A stretch of 64,000 nucleotides of DNA from Terrimicrobiaceae bacterium (GCA_018402345.1 JAGYIV010000008.1:744001-808000); one strand, 5' to 3'. Positions 34,880 through 44,277 are shown, numbered from the stretch's first letter. Made by a program: numbers and translations. The notes: generated by a model from the sequence alone, not told the origin.

Positions 34880-36103
34880 ATGTCATTTCAAGATCTCGGG
34901 CTCACCGAACCGGTTGTCCACGGCGCCCAGCGAATGGGCTACTCCGACCCCACCCCGATCCAGCTTCGGGCCATTCCAGTCATCCTCACCGGGCGCGACC
35001 TTGTTGCGTCGGCCCAAACCGGCACCGGCAAGACCGCCGCCTTCGCCCTGCCCGTGCTCGCGAAGCTCGACCATCCGGAACAAAAAATCCGCTGCCTTGT
35101 CCTCGAGCCCACGCGGGAACTTGCGATGCAAGTGGAGACGGCCTTTCGAGACTACATGCGCTTCATGCACACCGAGGTCGCGTTGATTCACGGCGGCGTG
35201 GGCTACGGCAAGCAGCGGGACGAACTCAAGCGGCAGTGCGATGTCATTGTCGCCACACCCGGGCGCTTGCTCGACCACATGCAACAGGGGCTTGTGGATC
35301 TGTCAGCATTGCAGTTCCTCATCCTTGACGAAGTGGACCGCATGCTCGACATGGGCTTCCTGCCCGATGTGCGGAGGATCGTCGAGAAGTGTCCGAAAGA
35401 GAGGCAGACCCTCCTTTTTTCCGCCACGATCCCCGAGGAGATTCAGCGTCTCTCGGCGTGGTGCCTGCGCGATCCCGAGCGCATCGAGATCGGCGCCCGG
35501 CGTTCCCCGGCGGAAACGGTGACCCATGCCCTCTACCCGGTGGCCTCCGACCAGAAGTTCGACCTCCTGCTCACCCTTCTCGAGCGCACGAACTACGACA
35601 GCGTGTTGATTTTCTCGCGCACGAAGGACGGCGCGGACCGCATCTCCCGACAGTTGAAAAAGAACAACCACTCTGTGGCGACATTGCACTCGAATCGCAC
35701 TCAGAACGAGCGGGTCGACGCCCTTGAGGGATTCAAGGCGGGACGCTACGAGGTCATGGTCGCCACGGACATCGCCGCTCGCGGCATCGACATCGCAGGG
35801 GTCAGCCATGTCATCAATTACGATGTGCCTCAGCATCCGGAGGATTACGTGCACCGAATCGGCCGCACTGGGCGCGCCCAGACCGTCGGCGAGGCGTTCA
35901 CCATCATGACCGCCGAGGAACTGCCTCACATCCTCGATATCGAGCGTTTCATCGGTCAGAAGGTGCCCCGCCAGAAGCTGGAGAATTTCCCGTATGTCTA
36001 CACGGCCCTCTTCAACGAGGAGAATGTGATGGCCGCGTTGAAAGGGGCAAAGGGGGTTCGCACCCACAAGGGCATGCGCTTCGGCGCGCGCCGCCGGCGG
36101 TAG
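34880..36103 (+). CDS. DEAD-box RNA helicase (RhlE-like), with DEVD variant
   Basis: The 407-residue helicase has MSFQDLGL at the start, the Q motif PTPIQLRAIP, Walker A AQTGTGKTAAF, PTRELAMQ, TPGRLLDH, motif II as DEVD (LILDEVDRMLDMGF), FSAT, and the C-lobe motifs IFSRTKDGADR, VATDIAARGIDIAGV and HRIGRTGRA. The C-terminus is a short basic tail (GARRRR), giving a compact RhlE-type protein. It unwinds structured RNA in ribosome assembly or decay. ATG 34880 follows AAAGGGG. The gene lies 51 bp after the SNF2 helicase gene in the same direction. Confidence 0.92.
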   Translation: MSFQDLGLTEPVVHGAQRMGYSDPTPIQLRAIPVILTGRDLVASAQTGTGKTAAFALPVLAKLDHPEQKIRCLVLEPTRELAMQVETAFRDYMRFMHTEVALIHGGVGYGKQRDELKRQCDVIVATPGRLLDHMQQGLVDLSALQFLILDEVDRMLDMGFLPDVRRIVEKCPKERQTLLFSATIPEEIQRLSAWCLRDPERIEIGARRSPAETVTHALYPVASDQKFDLLLTLLERTNYDSVLIFSRTKDGADRISRQLKKNNHSVATLHSNRTQNERVDALEGFKAGRYEVMVATDIAARGIDIAGVSHVINYDVPQHPEDYVHRIGRTGRAQTVGEAFTIMTAEELPHILDIERFIGQKVPRQKLENFPYVYTALFNEENVMAALKGAKGVRTHKGMRFGARRRR

Positions 36104-36130
36104 TCGAAAATCTGCTGTCGAAAATCTGCT
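36103..36130. repeat. Tandem 14-bp direct repeat
   Basis: Two perfect head-to-tail copies of GTCGAAAATCTGCT lie in the spacer between the RNA helicase and ndk. The first copy starts at the last base of the helicase stop codon. Confidence 0.9.
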
Positions 36131-36166
36131 TTCCCAGCGTCCCGCGGCCGGTAGAGTCGCCCCCCT

Positions 36167-36610
36167 ATGCAAACAACGCTGATTCTGCTCAAACCCGACT
36201 GCATCACCGGAAGGAAGTCCGGCGAAGTGTTGAAACGCTTCGAGGATGCCGGATTCCAGATCCGCGGGTGCAAGATGTTCCGCGCCGATGCGAGCCTGCT
36301 GCAAGAGCACTACGCTCACATCGCCTCGAAGCCATTCTTCCCCGAGGTCGAGGAATTCATGACCTCGTCACCGATCATCGCGGTCGCCCTCTCCGGTGAC
36401 AATGTGATAGAACGCGTGCGCGACCTTCTCGGACCAACCGACTCGACCAAGGCCGCCAAAGGCACGATCCGCGGCGACTTTGGCACCACCGTCATGCAGA
36501 ACATCGCCCACGCTTCGGACAGCCTTGAGAGTGCGGAGGTCGAGTTGAAGCGTTTTTTCCAGCCTGCGGAACTCTTCGACTACTCGATGGAAATCCGGCC
36601 CGGCCGGTAG
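36167..36610 (+). CDS. ndk: Nucleoside diphosphate kinase
   Basis: The 147-residue enzyme has TLILLKPDCITGRKSGEVL at the start, the RGDFG segment and the phospho-acceptor His115 in NIAHASDSLESAEVE. It transfers the gamma phosphate of ATP to other nucleoside diphosphates. Its length is close to the usual 140-150 residues. The start ATG 36167 is the only one that keeps the first strand. It converges with the hexapeptide-repeat protein gene, with 4 bp between stops. Confidence 0.96.
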   Translation: MQTTLILLKPDCITGRKSGEVLKRFEDAGFQIRGCKMFRADASLLQEHYAHIASKPFFPEVEEFMTSSPIIAVALSGDNVIERVRDLLGPTDSTKAAKGTIRGDFGTTVMQNIAHASDSLESAEVELKRFFQPAELFDYSMEIRPGR

Positions 36611-36614
36611 GCGC

Positions 36615-37292
36615 TTAGCCTTTTCCCGGGATGACTTGAAACGTCTGTGTCAGCTTGGCCGTGTGCCCTGCTGGCAGATACCCGCGCCATTGGCTGCCGG
36701 GATAGACGATCGCGTCGTGCCCGATGAGCGATCCCGGGCTCAGCACGCTGTTACAGCCGATCTCGGCGCGGTCGCCAACCATTGCTCCGAACTTGCGGAG
36801 CGATGTCGGAAGGCGCCCGCCGGGGCCGTGAACCGTGATCGGTGCCTTGTCCAAGCGGACGTTTGAAAGGATGACACCCGCGCCGAGATGGGCGCGGTAT
36901 CCGAGAATCGAGTCCCCGACATAGTTGAAATGCGGAATCTGGGCCTCGTTGAAGACGAGGCAGTTTTTGAACTCGCTCGAGTTGCCGGCGACCACACCGT
37001 CGCCGAGGATTACGTTTTCGCGGATGTAGCATCCGCTGCGGATTTCGCAGTTCTCGCCGATCCAGGCGGGGCCTTTGATCATTGCGCCTTGTTCGATGAC
37101 AGTTCCCTTTCCGACAAAGACCGCGCCGCTGACAAACGGCTTGCCGATCAGGCGCGCGTGGATGGCTGGCTTGAGGCGGAATTTCAGGTAGGGAGCGATT
37201 TTTGGAAGCACCTCCCAGACGTGCTCCACGTTTTCAAACAGCGCGTGGTGGTCACAGTGGGCAAGGTCGAAAAATTCGTCGGTTGGAAACAT
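36615..37292 (-). CDS. Left-handed beta-helix (hexapeptide repeat) protein, GlmU-C-terminal-like
   Basis: The 225-residue protein consists of a short N-terminal segment (MFPTDEFFDLAHCDHHALFE) and then hexapeptide repeats of the LbH fold: GAVFVGKGTVIEQGAMIKGP, IGENCEIRSGCYIRENVILG, GHDAIVYPGS. The repeat pattern matches the acetyltransferase or LbH half of GlmU-like sugar nucleotidyltransferases without the uridylyltransferase half. It may acylate a sugar nucleotide or be a structural paralogue; no acceptor can be read off. It starts 14 bp after the end of cysS on the same strand and probably shares its message. Confidence 0.75.
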   Translation of the reverse strand: MFPTDEFFDLAHCDHHALFENVEHVWEVLPKIAPYLKFRLKPAIHARLIGKPFVSGAVFVGKGTVIEQGAMIKGPAWIGENCEIRSGCYIRENVILGDGVVAGNSSEFKNCLVFNEAQIPHFNYVGDSILGYRAHLGAGVILSNVRLDKAPITVHGPGGRLPTSLRKFGAMVGDRAEIGCNSVLSPGSLIGHDAIVYPGSQWRGYLPAGHTAKLTQTFQVIPGKG

Positions 37293-37305
37293 GGATCGGA
37301 TCGGA

Positions 37306-38715
37306 TTAGGCGGCGGGTGCCACGCGGGTGGTTTTTTGGCCGTCCTTGGTGTCTTTGACCTGCCACCCGGCGGCGAGCATTTTATCGCGCAGTTCGTCAC
37401 TCAGTTTCCAGTCCTTGGCGGCACGGGCGTCGACACGGCGTTCCAGAAGGGCCTGGATTTCGGAGGGGATTCCGATGTCTTCGGGCTCCATGGCCAGCAC
37501 TGAGTGCAGCCCGGCGAGCCAATCCAGCAAAGTGCGCGACTGCCCGGGCGAGAGTTGACCGGCATCCATGAGGCGGTTGGTGGCGCGAACGACCTCGAAG
37601 AGGCCGGCGAGCGCGCCGGAAATGTTGAGGTCCTCATCCAGACCCTCGCCGAAGGCATCCATGGAAGGCATGTCACCGGGCAATGGGGCGGCATCTGAAG
37701 CTCCGGCGAGTTCGCGAAGGCGGAGCGTCCACTCGTCGAGCCGTTGCAGGGAGGCGCGGGCGGCGGCAAGCCCCTCGAAGGTGAAGTTGAGCGGCTCCCG
37801 GTATTTCACCGAGATCAGGGCGAATCGCACTTCGCGGCCGCTCCACCCCTTGTCCATGAGATCGCGGAGCGTGAAGAAATTTCCAGCGCTTTTAGCCATT
37901 TTCGATCCCTCGACCTGGAGGTGGCGGCAATGCATCCACAGGCGCACGAACCGGTGGCCGGTGACACACTCGCTTTGTGCGATCTCCGCCTCGTGGTGCG
38001 GGAAGATGTTGTCCTCGCCGCCGCAGTGGATGTCGATTTCGGGGCCGAGGATACCAGTCGCCATGGCGCTGCACTCGATATGCCAGCCTGGCCGTCCCCT
38101 CCCCCACGGGCTTTCCCAGGAGACATCCCCGTCGCGCTCGTCCCATGCCTTCCACAGTGCGAAATCCCCGGCATTTTCCTTGTCGTATTCGTCGTTGCTC
38201 ACGCGCACGCCGTCGCGGAGGTCCTCCAAGCGGAAGTGGGCGAGTTGACCGTAGGCAGGAAACGTGCGGATACGGAAATACACAGATCCGTCCTCGGCGC
38301 GGTAGGCGTGGCCTTTGGCGATGAGGTCGGAGATCATTGAGATCATGCGGTCGATGTGCTTTTTCTCCGTGGCCTCTGGAAAATGGTCCGCCCGCTTGAT
38401 GCGAAGGGTGTCGAGATCCTCGAAAAACGCCTTTTTGAACGGGGCCGTGAATTCATCCAGCGAAACGCCTGCGGCCCGGCATCCGCGGATTGTTTTGTCA
38501 TCCACGTCCGTGAGGTTCATGACGCGCTGGACGCGGAAGCCCCGGAATTCAAGGTGGCGCTGCAAGAGGTCCTCGAAGATGTAGGCTCGGAAATTCCCGA
38601 TGTGGGCGAAGTTGTAGACCGTGGGTCCGCAGGTGTAGATGCCCACCCAACCCGGTTCCCTCGGAGTGAAATCTTCCACCTGGCGGGTCATGGTATTGAA
38701 AAATCGAAGCGGCAT
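37306..38715 (-). CDS. cysS: Cysteinyl-tRNA synthetase
   Basis: The 469-residue class I synthetase has the zinc Cys29 in IYTCGPTVYN, the HIGH-type motif as HIGN (38-41), MNLTDVDDKTI, the zinc ligands in WHIECSAMA and GGEDNIFPHHEAEIAQ, and KMAKSAGNFFTL as the KMSKS loop. It charges tRNA-Cys. The start ATG 38715 (MPLRFFNTMTRQ) is chosen from the family N-terminus. It diverges from the membrane coiled-coil gene across about 155 bp. Confidence 0.95.
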   Translation of the reverse strand: MPLRFFNTMTRQVEDFTPREPGWVGIYTCGPTVYNFAHIGNFRAYIFEDLLQRHLEFRGFRVQRVMNLTDVDDKTIRGCRAAGVSLDEFTAPFKKAFFEDLDTLRIKRADHFPEATEKKHIDRMISMISDLIAKGHAYRAEDGSVYFRIRTFPAYGQLAHFRLEDLRDGVRVSNDEYDKENAGDFALWKAWDERDGDVSWESPWGRGRPGWHIECSAMATGILGPEIDIHCGGEDNIFPHHEAEIAQSECVTGHRFVRLWMHCRHLQVEGSKMAKSAGNFFTLRDLMDKGWSGREVRFALISVKYREPLNFTFEGLAAARASLQRLDEWTLRLRELAGASDAAPLPGDMPSMDAFGEGLDEDLNISGALAGLFEVVRATNRLMDAGQLSPGQSRTLLDWLAGLHSVLAMEPEDIGIPSEIQALLERRVDARAAKDWKLSDELRDKMLAAGWQVKDTKDGQKTTRVAPAA

Positions 38716-38870
38716 GGACGCGCCAGTAAATGCGGCGTCCGGCGGAAAATCAACACCGGCGAACCCCGCATTTCCCCTCAAACCCGTCTCGAACTCTGGA
38801 GGTTCGGGAGATGGGCCTTGACGGAACCGAGAGCGACCACTTTAGTTGCCGACCTCAACCCCTTCGACCC

Positions 38871-39218
38871 ATGTCCATTCAACTCTTTTCCATCGGCAGC
38901 GCGGGACTTTCCGTGTTGCTCGGTTTGTGGTTTCTCGGGAGCAGTTTCGGGAACCAAGGCCTGCAGCGCACACTCCAAAAAAAGCAGGACGACATCCAGG
39001 CCCGGCAGCAGGCGATCCAAACGCAGCAGCAACAACTTCAAGCCCAGCAACAGCAGATTGATGCCGGAACCCAGCTTTCGCAACAGGTCGGCCCGGCAAT
39101 GATCCGTGACCTCGCGGCCCTGCAGTTGGAGAAAAACAACCTGAAGATCGCCCAACTGCTCCAAAAATACGGCATCGAGGCGACGCCAAACACACCCCAA
39201 CAAAACGGAGGGCGATAA
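38871..39218 (+). CDS. Membrane-anchored Gln-rich coiled-coil protein 1
   Basis: The 115-residue product has an N-terminal hydrophobic helix (about residues 5-27, SIGSAGLSVLLGLWFLGSS), then a Gln-rich coiled coil (RQQAIQTQQQQLQAQQQQID) and a short C-terminal helix ending LLQKYGIEATP. The next gene, 2 bp downstream, has the same plan and shares the QKYxI ending, so the two look like diverged paralogues. I do not recognise the family. It is probably a bitopic inner-membrane protein. The start ATG 38871 sits just before the membrane helix. Confidence 0.65.
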   Translation: MSIQLFSIGSAGLSVLLGLWFLGSSFGNQGLQRTLQKKQDDIQARQQAIQTQQQQLQAQQQQIDAGTQLSQQVGPAMIRDLAALQLEKNNLKIAQLLQKYGIEATPNTPQQNGGR

Positions 39219-39220
39219 CC

Positions 39221-39613
39221 ATGGAAGACTTCGAGGAAAACATCCACGACGCGGCTCACCCAGTGAAAGACCGAAAGGATTTGGTTCTGCTTTTGCTGGG
39301 TTGTGCGTTCTGCCTCTTTTTGTTCGCGCAGATCAGCAACCTTGGCCAAGCCGGCGCGAACATGAAGTGGCAGGCGAACAATCTCGACAGCCAGATTCTC
39401 GGCCTCACCGAGTCGGAAGCCCGCTTCTCCGAACTCATCAAGCAGCGCGAGACAGTGGTTCAGCAGTCCCAGCAGGTGCAGAGCCAATACACGAACCTGT
39501 TGGCCGATTTGTTGGAACTCGCAAAGACGGATGCGGACGCAAACGCCGTCGTTCAAAAATACAACATCCAGCGACAAGAGAGCGCCCCTGCGGCAACCGA
39601 AACCGCTCCCTGA
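39221..39613 (+). CDS. Membrane-anchored coiled-coil protein 2
   Basis: The 130-residue product has an acidic start (MEDFEENIHDAAHP), one membrane helix (about 21-40, LVLLLLGCAFCLFLFAQISN), a coiled coil (SQILGLTESEARFSELIKQR, VVQQSQQVQSQYTNLLADLL) and a C-terminal VVQKYNIQRQ motif matching the upstream protein. The start is only 2 bp after the previous stop, so they should be co-translated and perhaps form a heteromeric complex at the membrane. Family unknown; function unknown. Confidence 0.65.
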   Translation: MEDFEENIHDAAHPVKDRKDLVLLLLGCAFCLFLFAQISNLGQAGANMKWQANNLDSQILGLTESEARFSELIKQRETVVQQSQQVQSQYTNLLADLLELAKTDADANAVVQKYNIQRQESAPAATETAP

Positions 39614-39673
39614 TCGAAGACCGGTTGTCATCGTCATGATCGACGCCCTGCAAGCCCGTTACGGTGTGAGGCG

Positions 39674-40672
39674 ATGAACGGGCTTCTCCTGACCGGAGCG
39701 ACCGGTTTTGTCGGAAGGAATCTTTTATTGGCCGAGGCGGCGCAGGGAACCCGCTTGTTCGTGACTGTGCGCGATCCGGAAAAACTCCGGCGCCAACTTC
39801 AAGAGGAGGGGATTGATCCAGCGATCGCCACGCCTTTGCCGGCGAATCCCTCGCAATGGCCGCATCTGGAGATCGACCGCGCCATCCTCTGCGCGGGAGT
39901 CCTCTTCGCACGAAGCCGCGAGGAGTATTTCAACACAAACGTCGAGTGGACTACGCGGATTCTCGAAGCCCTTCCAGCCTCCTGCGACACTGTTGTCCTC
40001 TCCTCGCAAGCCGCCGGCGGCCCGACTCCCGCGGGCGTGACCGCCCGCGGCGAGCACCATCCAGATGAGCCGGTCACCTGGTATGGGCGATCGAAGCTTG
40101 CACTCGAAGCAAGGCTCCGGGAGCGCTTTTCCGACCGGAACATCAAGATTCTCAGGCCTCCCATGGTGCTGGGCGCACGGGACACGGCGACCCTTCCGCT
40201 ATTCAAAATGGCAGCCAGCCTCGTGCGGGTGAAGCCGGGCTTGCGGCCCAAGGAATACAGCTTCATCGCCGTGGAAGACCTGCTGACCGGCATCCGTGCC
40301 GCATCGAAAGCACCACCCACCCCGCTCTACATCTCGGCGGCACGCACAATCACAGACTCGGAGTTGATCAACACCGCCGCACGGAGTGTCGGTGGACGGG
40401 GGATCACCATGCCGGTGCCGCAGGTCGTGGTGAAATTCCTATCCTTGATCGTCGATGCGGTGCCCTCCCTACGCGCCTCGACTCCGAGCCTGACCCGCGA
40501 TCGCGCCCGGGATATCTGGCCCGACCGCTGGGTGGTCGACAGCACGGCGTTTCGCATGGCGACCGGTTGGACCTGTCGCTTGGAGTTGCCCCACGCCATC
40601 GATTCGGCGCGTGATTCCTATACCCGCCAGGGAGCGCTGCCGCCAACACACCCGCGAACGGAAAAAACTTGA
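39674..40672 (+). CDS. NAD(P)-dependent epimerase/dehydratase family protein
   Basis: The 332-residue extended-SDR protein has a Rossmann motif GATGFVGRN (8-16), a Y137-x3-K141 catalytic pair in TWYGRSKLALEAR and PPMVLGARDT. The C-terminal half resembles sugar-nucleotide or steroid-type reductases. The substrate cannot be assigned. It lies 60 bp downstream of the coiled-coil pair in the same direction, and a nitroreductase follows 33 bp later. Confidence 0.8.
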   Translation: MNGLLLTGATGFVGRNLLLAEAAQGTRLFVTVRDPEKLRRQLQEEGIDPAIATPLPANPSQWPHLEIDRAILCAGVLFARSREEYFNTNVEWTTRILEALPASCDTVVLSSQAAGGPTPAGVTARGEHHPDEPVTWYGRSKLALEARLRERFSDRNIKILRPPMVLGARDTATLPLFKMAASLVRVKPGLRPKEYSFIAVEDLLTGIRAASKAPPTPLYISAARTITDSELINTAARSVGGRGITMPVPQVVVKFLSLIVDAVPSLRASTPSLTRDRARDIWPDRWVVDSTAFRMATGWTCRLELPHAIDSARDSYTRQGALPPTHPRTEKT

Positions 40673-40705
40673 TGCGCCGCGGGATCGGCATTCCCATCGC
40701 CCGGC

Positions 40706-41356
40706 ATGAATCCCATCCCGCCCGCACATCTTTTGAATGCCTTGAATTGGCGCTACGCCACGAAGCAATTCGACCCCGATAGAAAAATAGACGACGTCTC
40801 TTGGCGTGCGCTGGAGGATGCATTGATTCTCACCCCTTCGTCATACGGGCTCCAGCCATGGCATTTCTTTGTGGTGACATCCCCGGAACTCCGCTCCCGT
40901 CTCCGCCCGCATTCCTGGAACCAGTCGCAGATCACTGATGCATCGCACCTCGTCGTCTTCACAATCCCTGAAAAAATCGATGTTCCGTTCATGGAAAAAT
41001 ACCTCGACCGCATCGCAGAAGTGCGCGGCGTGCCGCTCGAATCCCTCGCGTTCTATCGGGACATGATGCTCAAGGACGTGATCGCAGGCCCCCGCTCGGC
41101 ATGGTCGAGGGAATGGGCCTGCCGGCAGGTTTATATCGCTCTCGGCAATTTCATGACTGCCGCTGCGCTTGTCGGGGTGGACACCTGCCCGCTGGAGGGC
41201 ATCGACCCGATGGAATACGATGCCATCCTCGACCTTCCCGCGAAGGGCTTCAACACTGTCGTTGCCTGTGCCGCAGGCTACCGCTCGCCGGAAGATAAAT
41301 ACGCGGCTCTTCCGAAAGTCCGCTTCGACAAATCCAATATCGTCCAGCACCTCTAA
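40706..41356 (+). CDS. Nitroreductase-family NAD(P)H:FMN oxidoreductase
   Basis: The 216-residue flavoprotein has the FMN-binding [35 protein letters not shown], and [21 protein letters not shown] followed by [16 protein letters not shown], as in the NfsB/YdgI group. It reduces nitro or quinone compounds with NAD(P)H; the natural substrate is open. The length is normal. Upstream ATG 40706 is the only reasonable start. It precedes fumC by 32 bp. Confidence 0.88.
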   Translation: MNPIPPAHLLNALNWRYATKQFDPDRKIDDVSWRALEDALILTPSSYGLQPWHFFVVTSPELRSRLRPHSWNQSQITDASHLVVFTIPEKIDVPFMEKYLDRIAEVRGVPLESLAFYRDMMLKDVIAGPRSAWSREWACRQVYIALGNFMTAAALVGVDTCPLEGIDPMEYDAILDLPAKGFNTVVACAAGYRSPEDKYAALPKVRFDKSNIVQHL

Positions 41357-41360
41357 AGAA

Positions 41361-41381
41361 TCTCAAATCTCAAATCTCAAA
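41361..41381. repeat. Three tandem copies of a 7-bp unit
   Basis: TCTCAAA occurs three times head to tail directly upstream of the fumC start codon. Confidence 0.85.
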
Positions 41382-41388
41382 TTTCACC

Positions 41389-42801
41389 ATGACCACCATC
41401 AAGCCCCACGACCCCGCCACCCACCGCCTCGAGTCCGACTCCATGGGGGAAATCCCCGTCCCGCACGACGTCTACTGGGGAGCACAAACAGCCCGCTCGC
41501 TCATCCATTTCGATATCGGCGAGGACATCCTCCCACCCGAGATGATCAAGGCTCTCGGCATCCTGAAAAAATCCTGCGCCCTCGCAAATGCCGATCTTGG
41601 CAAGCTCAGTGCAGAGAAGCGCGATCTCATCGCACAGGCGGCGGATGAGGTCATCGCGGGCAAACTCGACGCCCACTTCCCGCTCCGCATCTGGCAAACC
41701 GGCTCGGGCACCCAGAGCAACATGAACGCCAACGAGGTCATCTCGAACCGCGCCATCGAAATCGCCTGTGGCGAGATGGGTTCCAAAAAGCCAGTGCATC
41801 CGAACGACGACGTGAACATGTCGCAGTCCTCAAACGACACGTTTCCCACCGCCATGTCCATCGCCTCGGCCACGGTCGTTATCGAGTGCCTCATCCCCGC
41901 CGTGAAGGCGCTCCGCGACACGCTGGATGCCAAGGCTCAATCCTTCGCTTCCATCGTCAAGATCGGCCGCACTCACCTCCAGGACGCCACCCCGCTGACC
42001 CTCGGCCAGGAGTTTTCAGGCTATGTCTGTCTGCTCGACCAGGCGCTCCGCGATATCGAATTTTCGCTTGGTGGCCTTTATCAACTCGCCATCGGCGGCA
42101 CCGCCGTCGGCACCGGCCTCAATGCCCACCCCGAATTCGGCGACCGCGCCGCCGCCCACATCGCGCAGCTCACCGGCCTCCCCTTTGCCTCCGCGCCGAA
42201 CAAATTCGCTGCCCTCTCCGGCCACAACGAATTCGTCATCGCCAGCGGCGCCGTGAAGTCGCTTGCCTGCGCGCTCATGAAAATCGCCAACGACATCCGG
42301 TGGCTCGCCAGCGGTCCCCGGTGCGGCCTCGGGGAACTCGTCATTCCAGAAAACGAACCCGGCTCCTCAATCATGCCAGGCAAGGTGAACCCGACCCAAT
42401 CCGAGGCCCTGACGATGATCGCCATCCAGGTCATGGGCAACGACGCCGCCATCGGCATCGCCGCCTCGCAGGGCAATTTCGAGCTGAACGTCTTCAAGCC
42501 GGTCATCGTCCACAATTTCCTCCACTCCGTGCGCCTCCTCGCCGAGGGCTGCCACTCCTTCAACGACCACTGCGCCATCGGCATCGAACCGAACCTTCCG
42601 GTCATCGAGGGCTACGTCAAAAATTCTCTCATGCTCGTCACGGCGCTCAACCCCCACATCGGCTACGACAAGGCGGCCCAAATCGCCAAGAAGGCCCACA
42701 AGGAAAACACCAGCCTCAAGGAAGCCGCCATCGCCCTAGGCCACCTCACTGCCGACCAGTTCGACCAATGGGTCATCGCAGAAAAAATGACAAGGCCTTG
42801 A
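41389..42801 (+). CDS. fumC: Fumarate hydratase, class II
   Basis: The 470-residue enzyme has [15 protein letters not shown], the substrate-binding [53 protein letters not shown] and the superfamily signature [16 protein letters not shown]. It hydrates fumarate to (S)-malate in the TCA cycle. The iron-free class II length and all motifs are present. It ends in a 209-bp convergent spacer before panB. Confidence 0.95.
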   Translation: MTTIKPHDPATHRLESDSMGEIPVPHDVYWGAQTARSLIHFDIGEDILPPEMIKALGILKKSCALANADLGKLSAEKRDLIAQAADEVIAGKLDAHFPLRIWQTGSGTQSNMNANEVISNRAIEIACGEMGSKKPVHPNDDVNMSQSSNDTFPTAMSIASATVVIECLIPAVKALRDTLDAKAQSFASIVKIGRTHLQDATPLTLGQEFSGYVCLLDQALRDIEFSLGGLYQLAIGGTAVGTGLNAHPEFGDRAAAHIAQLTGLPFASAPNKFAALSGHNEFVIASGAVKSLACALMKIANDIRWLASGPRCGLGELVIPENEPGSSIMPGKVNPTQSEALTMIAIQVMGNDAAIGIAASQGNFELNVFKPVIVHNFLHSVRLLAEGCHSFNDHCAIGIEPNLPVIEGYVKNSLMLVTALNPHIGYDKAAQIAKKAHKENTSLKEAAIALGHLTADQFDQWVIAEKMTRP

Positions 42802-43010
42802 AAACACAGCCCCCCGCGTTAGCCCAAGTTTCTCACAGCGGGCTGTGAAGGCGCATAAAAGCTGGGGGGGCACTCCAAAGGCACTACAAAGTCGTCAGGG
42901 GGTTGTGGTGCTTTTGATGGCGGAGGGTGTCTGAACTTGGTTGCCAGGCGTAACTGATCGCGTGGGGCACTGGGATACCGCCAATCCAGCAGGTCATTCC
43001 GCAAGCGCGG
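42802..43010. other. Convergent spacer between fumC and panB
   Basis: The longest gene-free stretch in the window contains a small hairpin (CACAGC-GG-GCTGTG, near 42835) and a GGGGGGG run, but no convincing terminator. A 61-codon minus-strand frame (42819-43004) is open but I see no family match. TAGCCCAAGTTTCTCACAG near 42820 looks, from memory only, like the edge of some insertion sequences. Confidence 0.35.
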
Positions 43011-43769
43011 TCAGCGTGTCACGGCCGCGACATACTCGTGGACGGCGCGGAGGATTTCGGCGGAGACGTCGGCGCGGGGGGTGGCGAATTTGGGGCGGAA
43101 CCAAGGGAAGAGGCCGATGAGGTCGTGCAGGACGAGGATGTTGCCGTCGCAGGTATCTCCGCTGCCGATGCCGATGGTCGGGCAGGAAACTGTGCGACTG
43201 ATCGCCTCGGCGATGGGGGGGTGCACGAGTTCGAGGACGATCGCGCCGACCCCGGCATTGTCGAGTGCAGCGGCATCGGCTTGGAGGCGTTCGGCCTCGG
43301 CGTCATTCCGGCCTTTGATGTGATACCCGCCTTCCACGACCACTTGCTGGGGGAGCATGCCGAGGTGGCCGATGGCCGGAATGCCATCCGCGAGAATCCG
43401 TTCGATCGCAGGGAGAATCTCGCGGCCGCCTTCGATTTTCACGGCATCCGCTCCCGCCTGCCGTAGTTGCCGTGCGTTTTCGAGGGCGAGGTCCGGCGCT
43501 TCGCAGCTCCCGGCAGGCATGTCTGAAACGACGGGCGTCAATGCAGCGCCTCGGGCGACAGCCTTGGTGTGGTGGATCATGTCGGCCATGGTCACCTGAG
43601 TGGTGTCGGGGTGGCCGAGCACGACCATTCCCAACGAGTCGCCAACGAGGAGGAAATCCAAGCCGCAGTCATCGAGCAGACGCGCGGTCGGATAGTCGTA
43701 GGCGGTCAGCGTGGCGAGGCGGCGTCCCTCGAGTTTTGATTTGCGAAAGGAGGAAATGGGCGGTTTCAC
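43011..43769 (-). CDS. panB: 3-methyl-2-oxobutanoate hydroxymethyltransferase
   Basis: The 252-residue TIM-barrel enzyme has LTAYDYPTARLLDDCGLDF, LVGDSLGMVVLGHPDT, GADAVKIEGG, GHLGMLPQQVVV, LELVHPPIAEAIS and GIGSGDTCDGNILVLHDLIG. It transfers a hydroxymethyl group to 2-oxoisovalerate in pantothenate synthesis. It lies 4 bp after folK at the end of the dap operon; panC is not in the window, while panD is at 19745. Confidence 0.95.
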   Translation of the reverse strand: MKPPISSFRKSKLEGRRLATLTAYDYPTARLLDDCGLDFLLVGDSLGMVVLGHPDTTQVTMADMIHHTKAVARGAALTPVVSDMPAGSCEAPDLALENARQLRQAGADAVKIEGGREILPAIERILADGIPAIGHLGMLPQQVVVEGGYHIKGRNDAEAERLQADAAALDNAGVGAIVLELVHPPIAEAISRTVSCPTIGIGSGDTCDGNILVLHDLIGLFPWFRPKFATPRADVSAEILRAVHEYVAAVTR

Positions 43770-43773
43770 AGGG

Positions 43774-44277
43774 TCAACGGGCGAATGTCGCCACGGCCCG
43801 CGCCAGACCGGCTACGGGGAGGGCGTTGAGAAGCTCTTCCACGGGCATCTCCGCCCCAAGGAGCACTCGCTGGGGGCAAATGTCGTTCAGAGGTTGAAGC
43901 ACGAACGCGCGGGAGGCGATGCGGGGGTGCGGCACTTCCAGCTCCGGGAGGCGCAGGACGAGGTTGTCGAAATACAACAGATCGAGATCGATCGTGCGCG
44001 GCGCATGGTGGCCGTGGACGCAGGGACGCCCGAGGCGCACCTCGATCGCCTGAAGTCTGGCCAGCAGATCGAGCGGGGGGAGGTCTGTGGAAAACTCGAT
44101 GGCGGCATTCAAAAACGCAGGGGATCCCGGAGGGCAATCCTCTGGCGCGGTTTCATAAATGCGCGAGCACAGGAACGGGGCACCCTCGACATGCAGGGCG
44201 CGCAAATGGTCGCGGGCGGCTTGGAGGTGCTGGAGACGCTTCTCGAGATTCGACCCCAGCGCGACGCCCGCCCTCAT
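43774..44277 (-). CDS. folK: 2-amino-4-hydroxy-6-hydroxymethyldihydropteridine pyrophosphokinase
   Basis: The 167-residue HPPK has VALGSNLEKRLQHLQAA at the start, FLNAAIEFSTDLPP, and the ATP/Mg motif RTIDLDLLYFDNLVL, then LEVPHPRIASRAFVLQPL. It makes the pyrophosphorylated pterin used by dihydropteroate synthase. The open frame is longer upstream, but ATG 44277 overlaps the dapB stop by 4 bp and begins the fold. Confidence 0.93.
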   Translation of the reverse strand: MRAGVALGSNLEKRLQHLQAARDHLRALHVEGAPFLCSRIYETAPEDCPPGSPAFLNAAIEFSTDLPPLDLLARLQAIEVRLGRPCVHGHHAPRTIDLDLLYFDNLVLRLPELEVPHPRIASRAFVLQPLNDICPQRVLLGAEMPVEELLNALPVAGLARAVATFAR

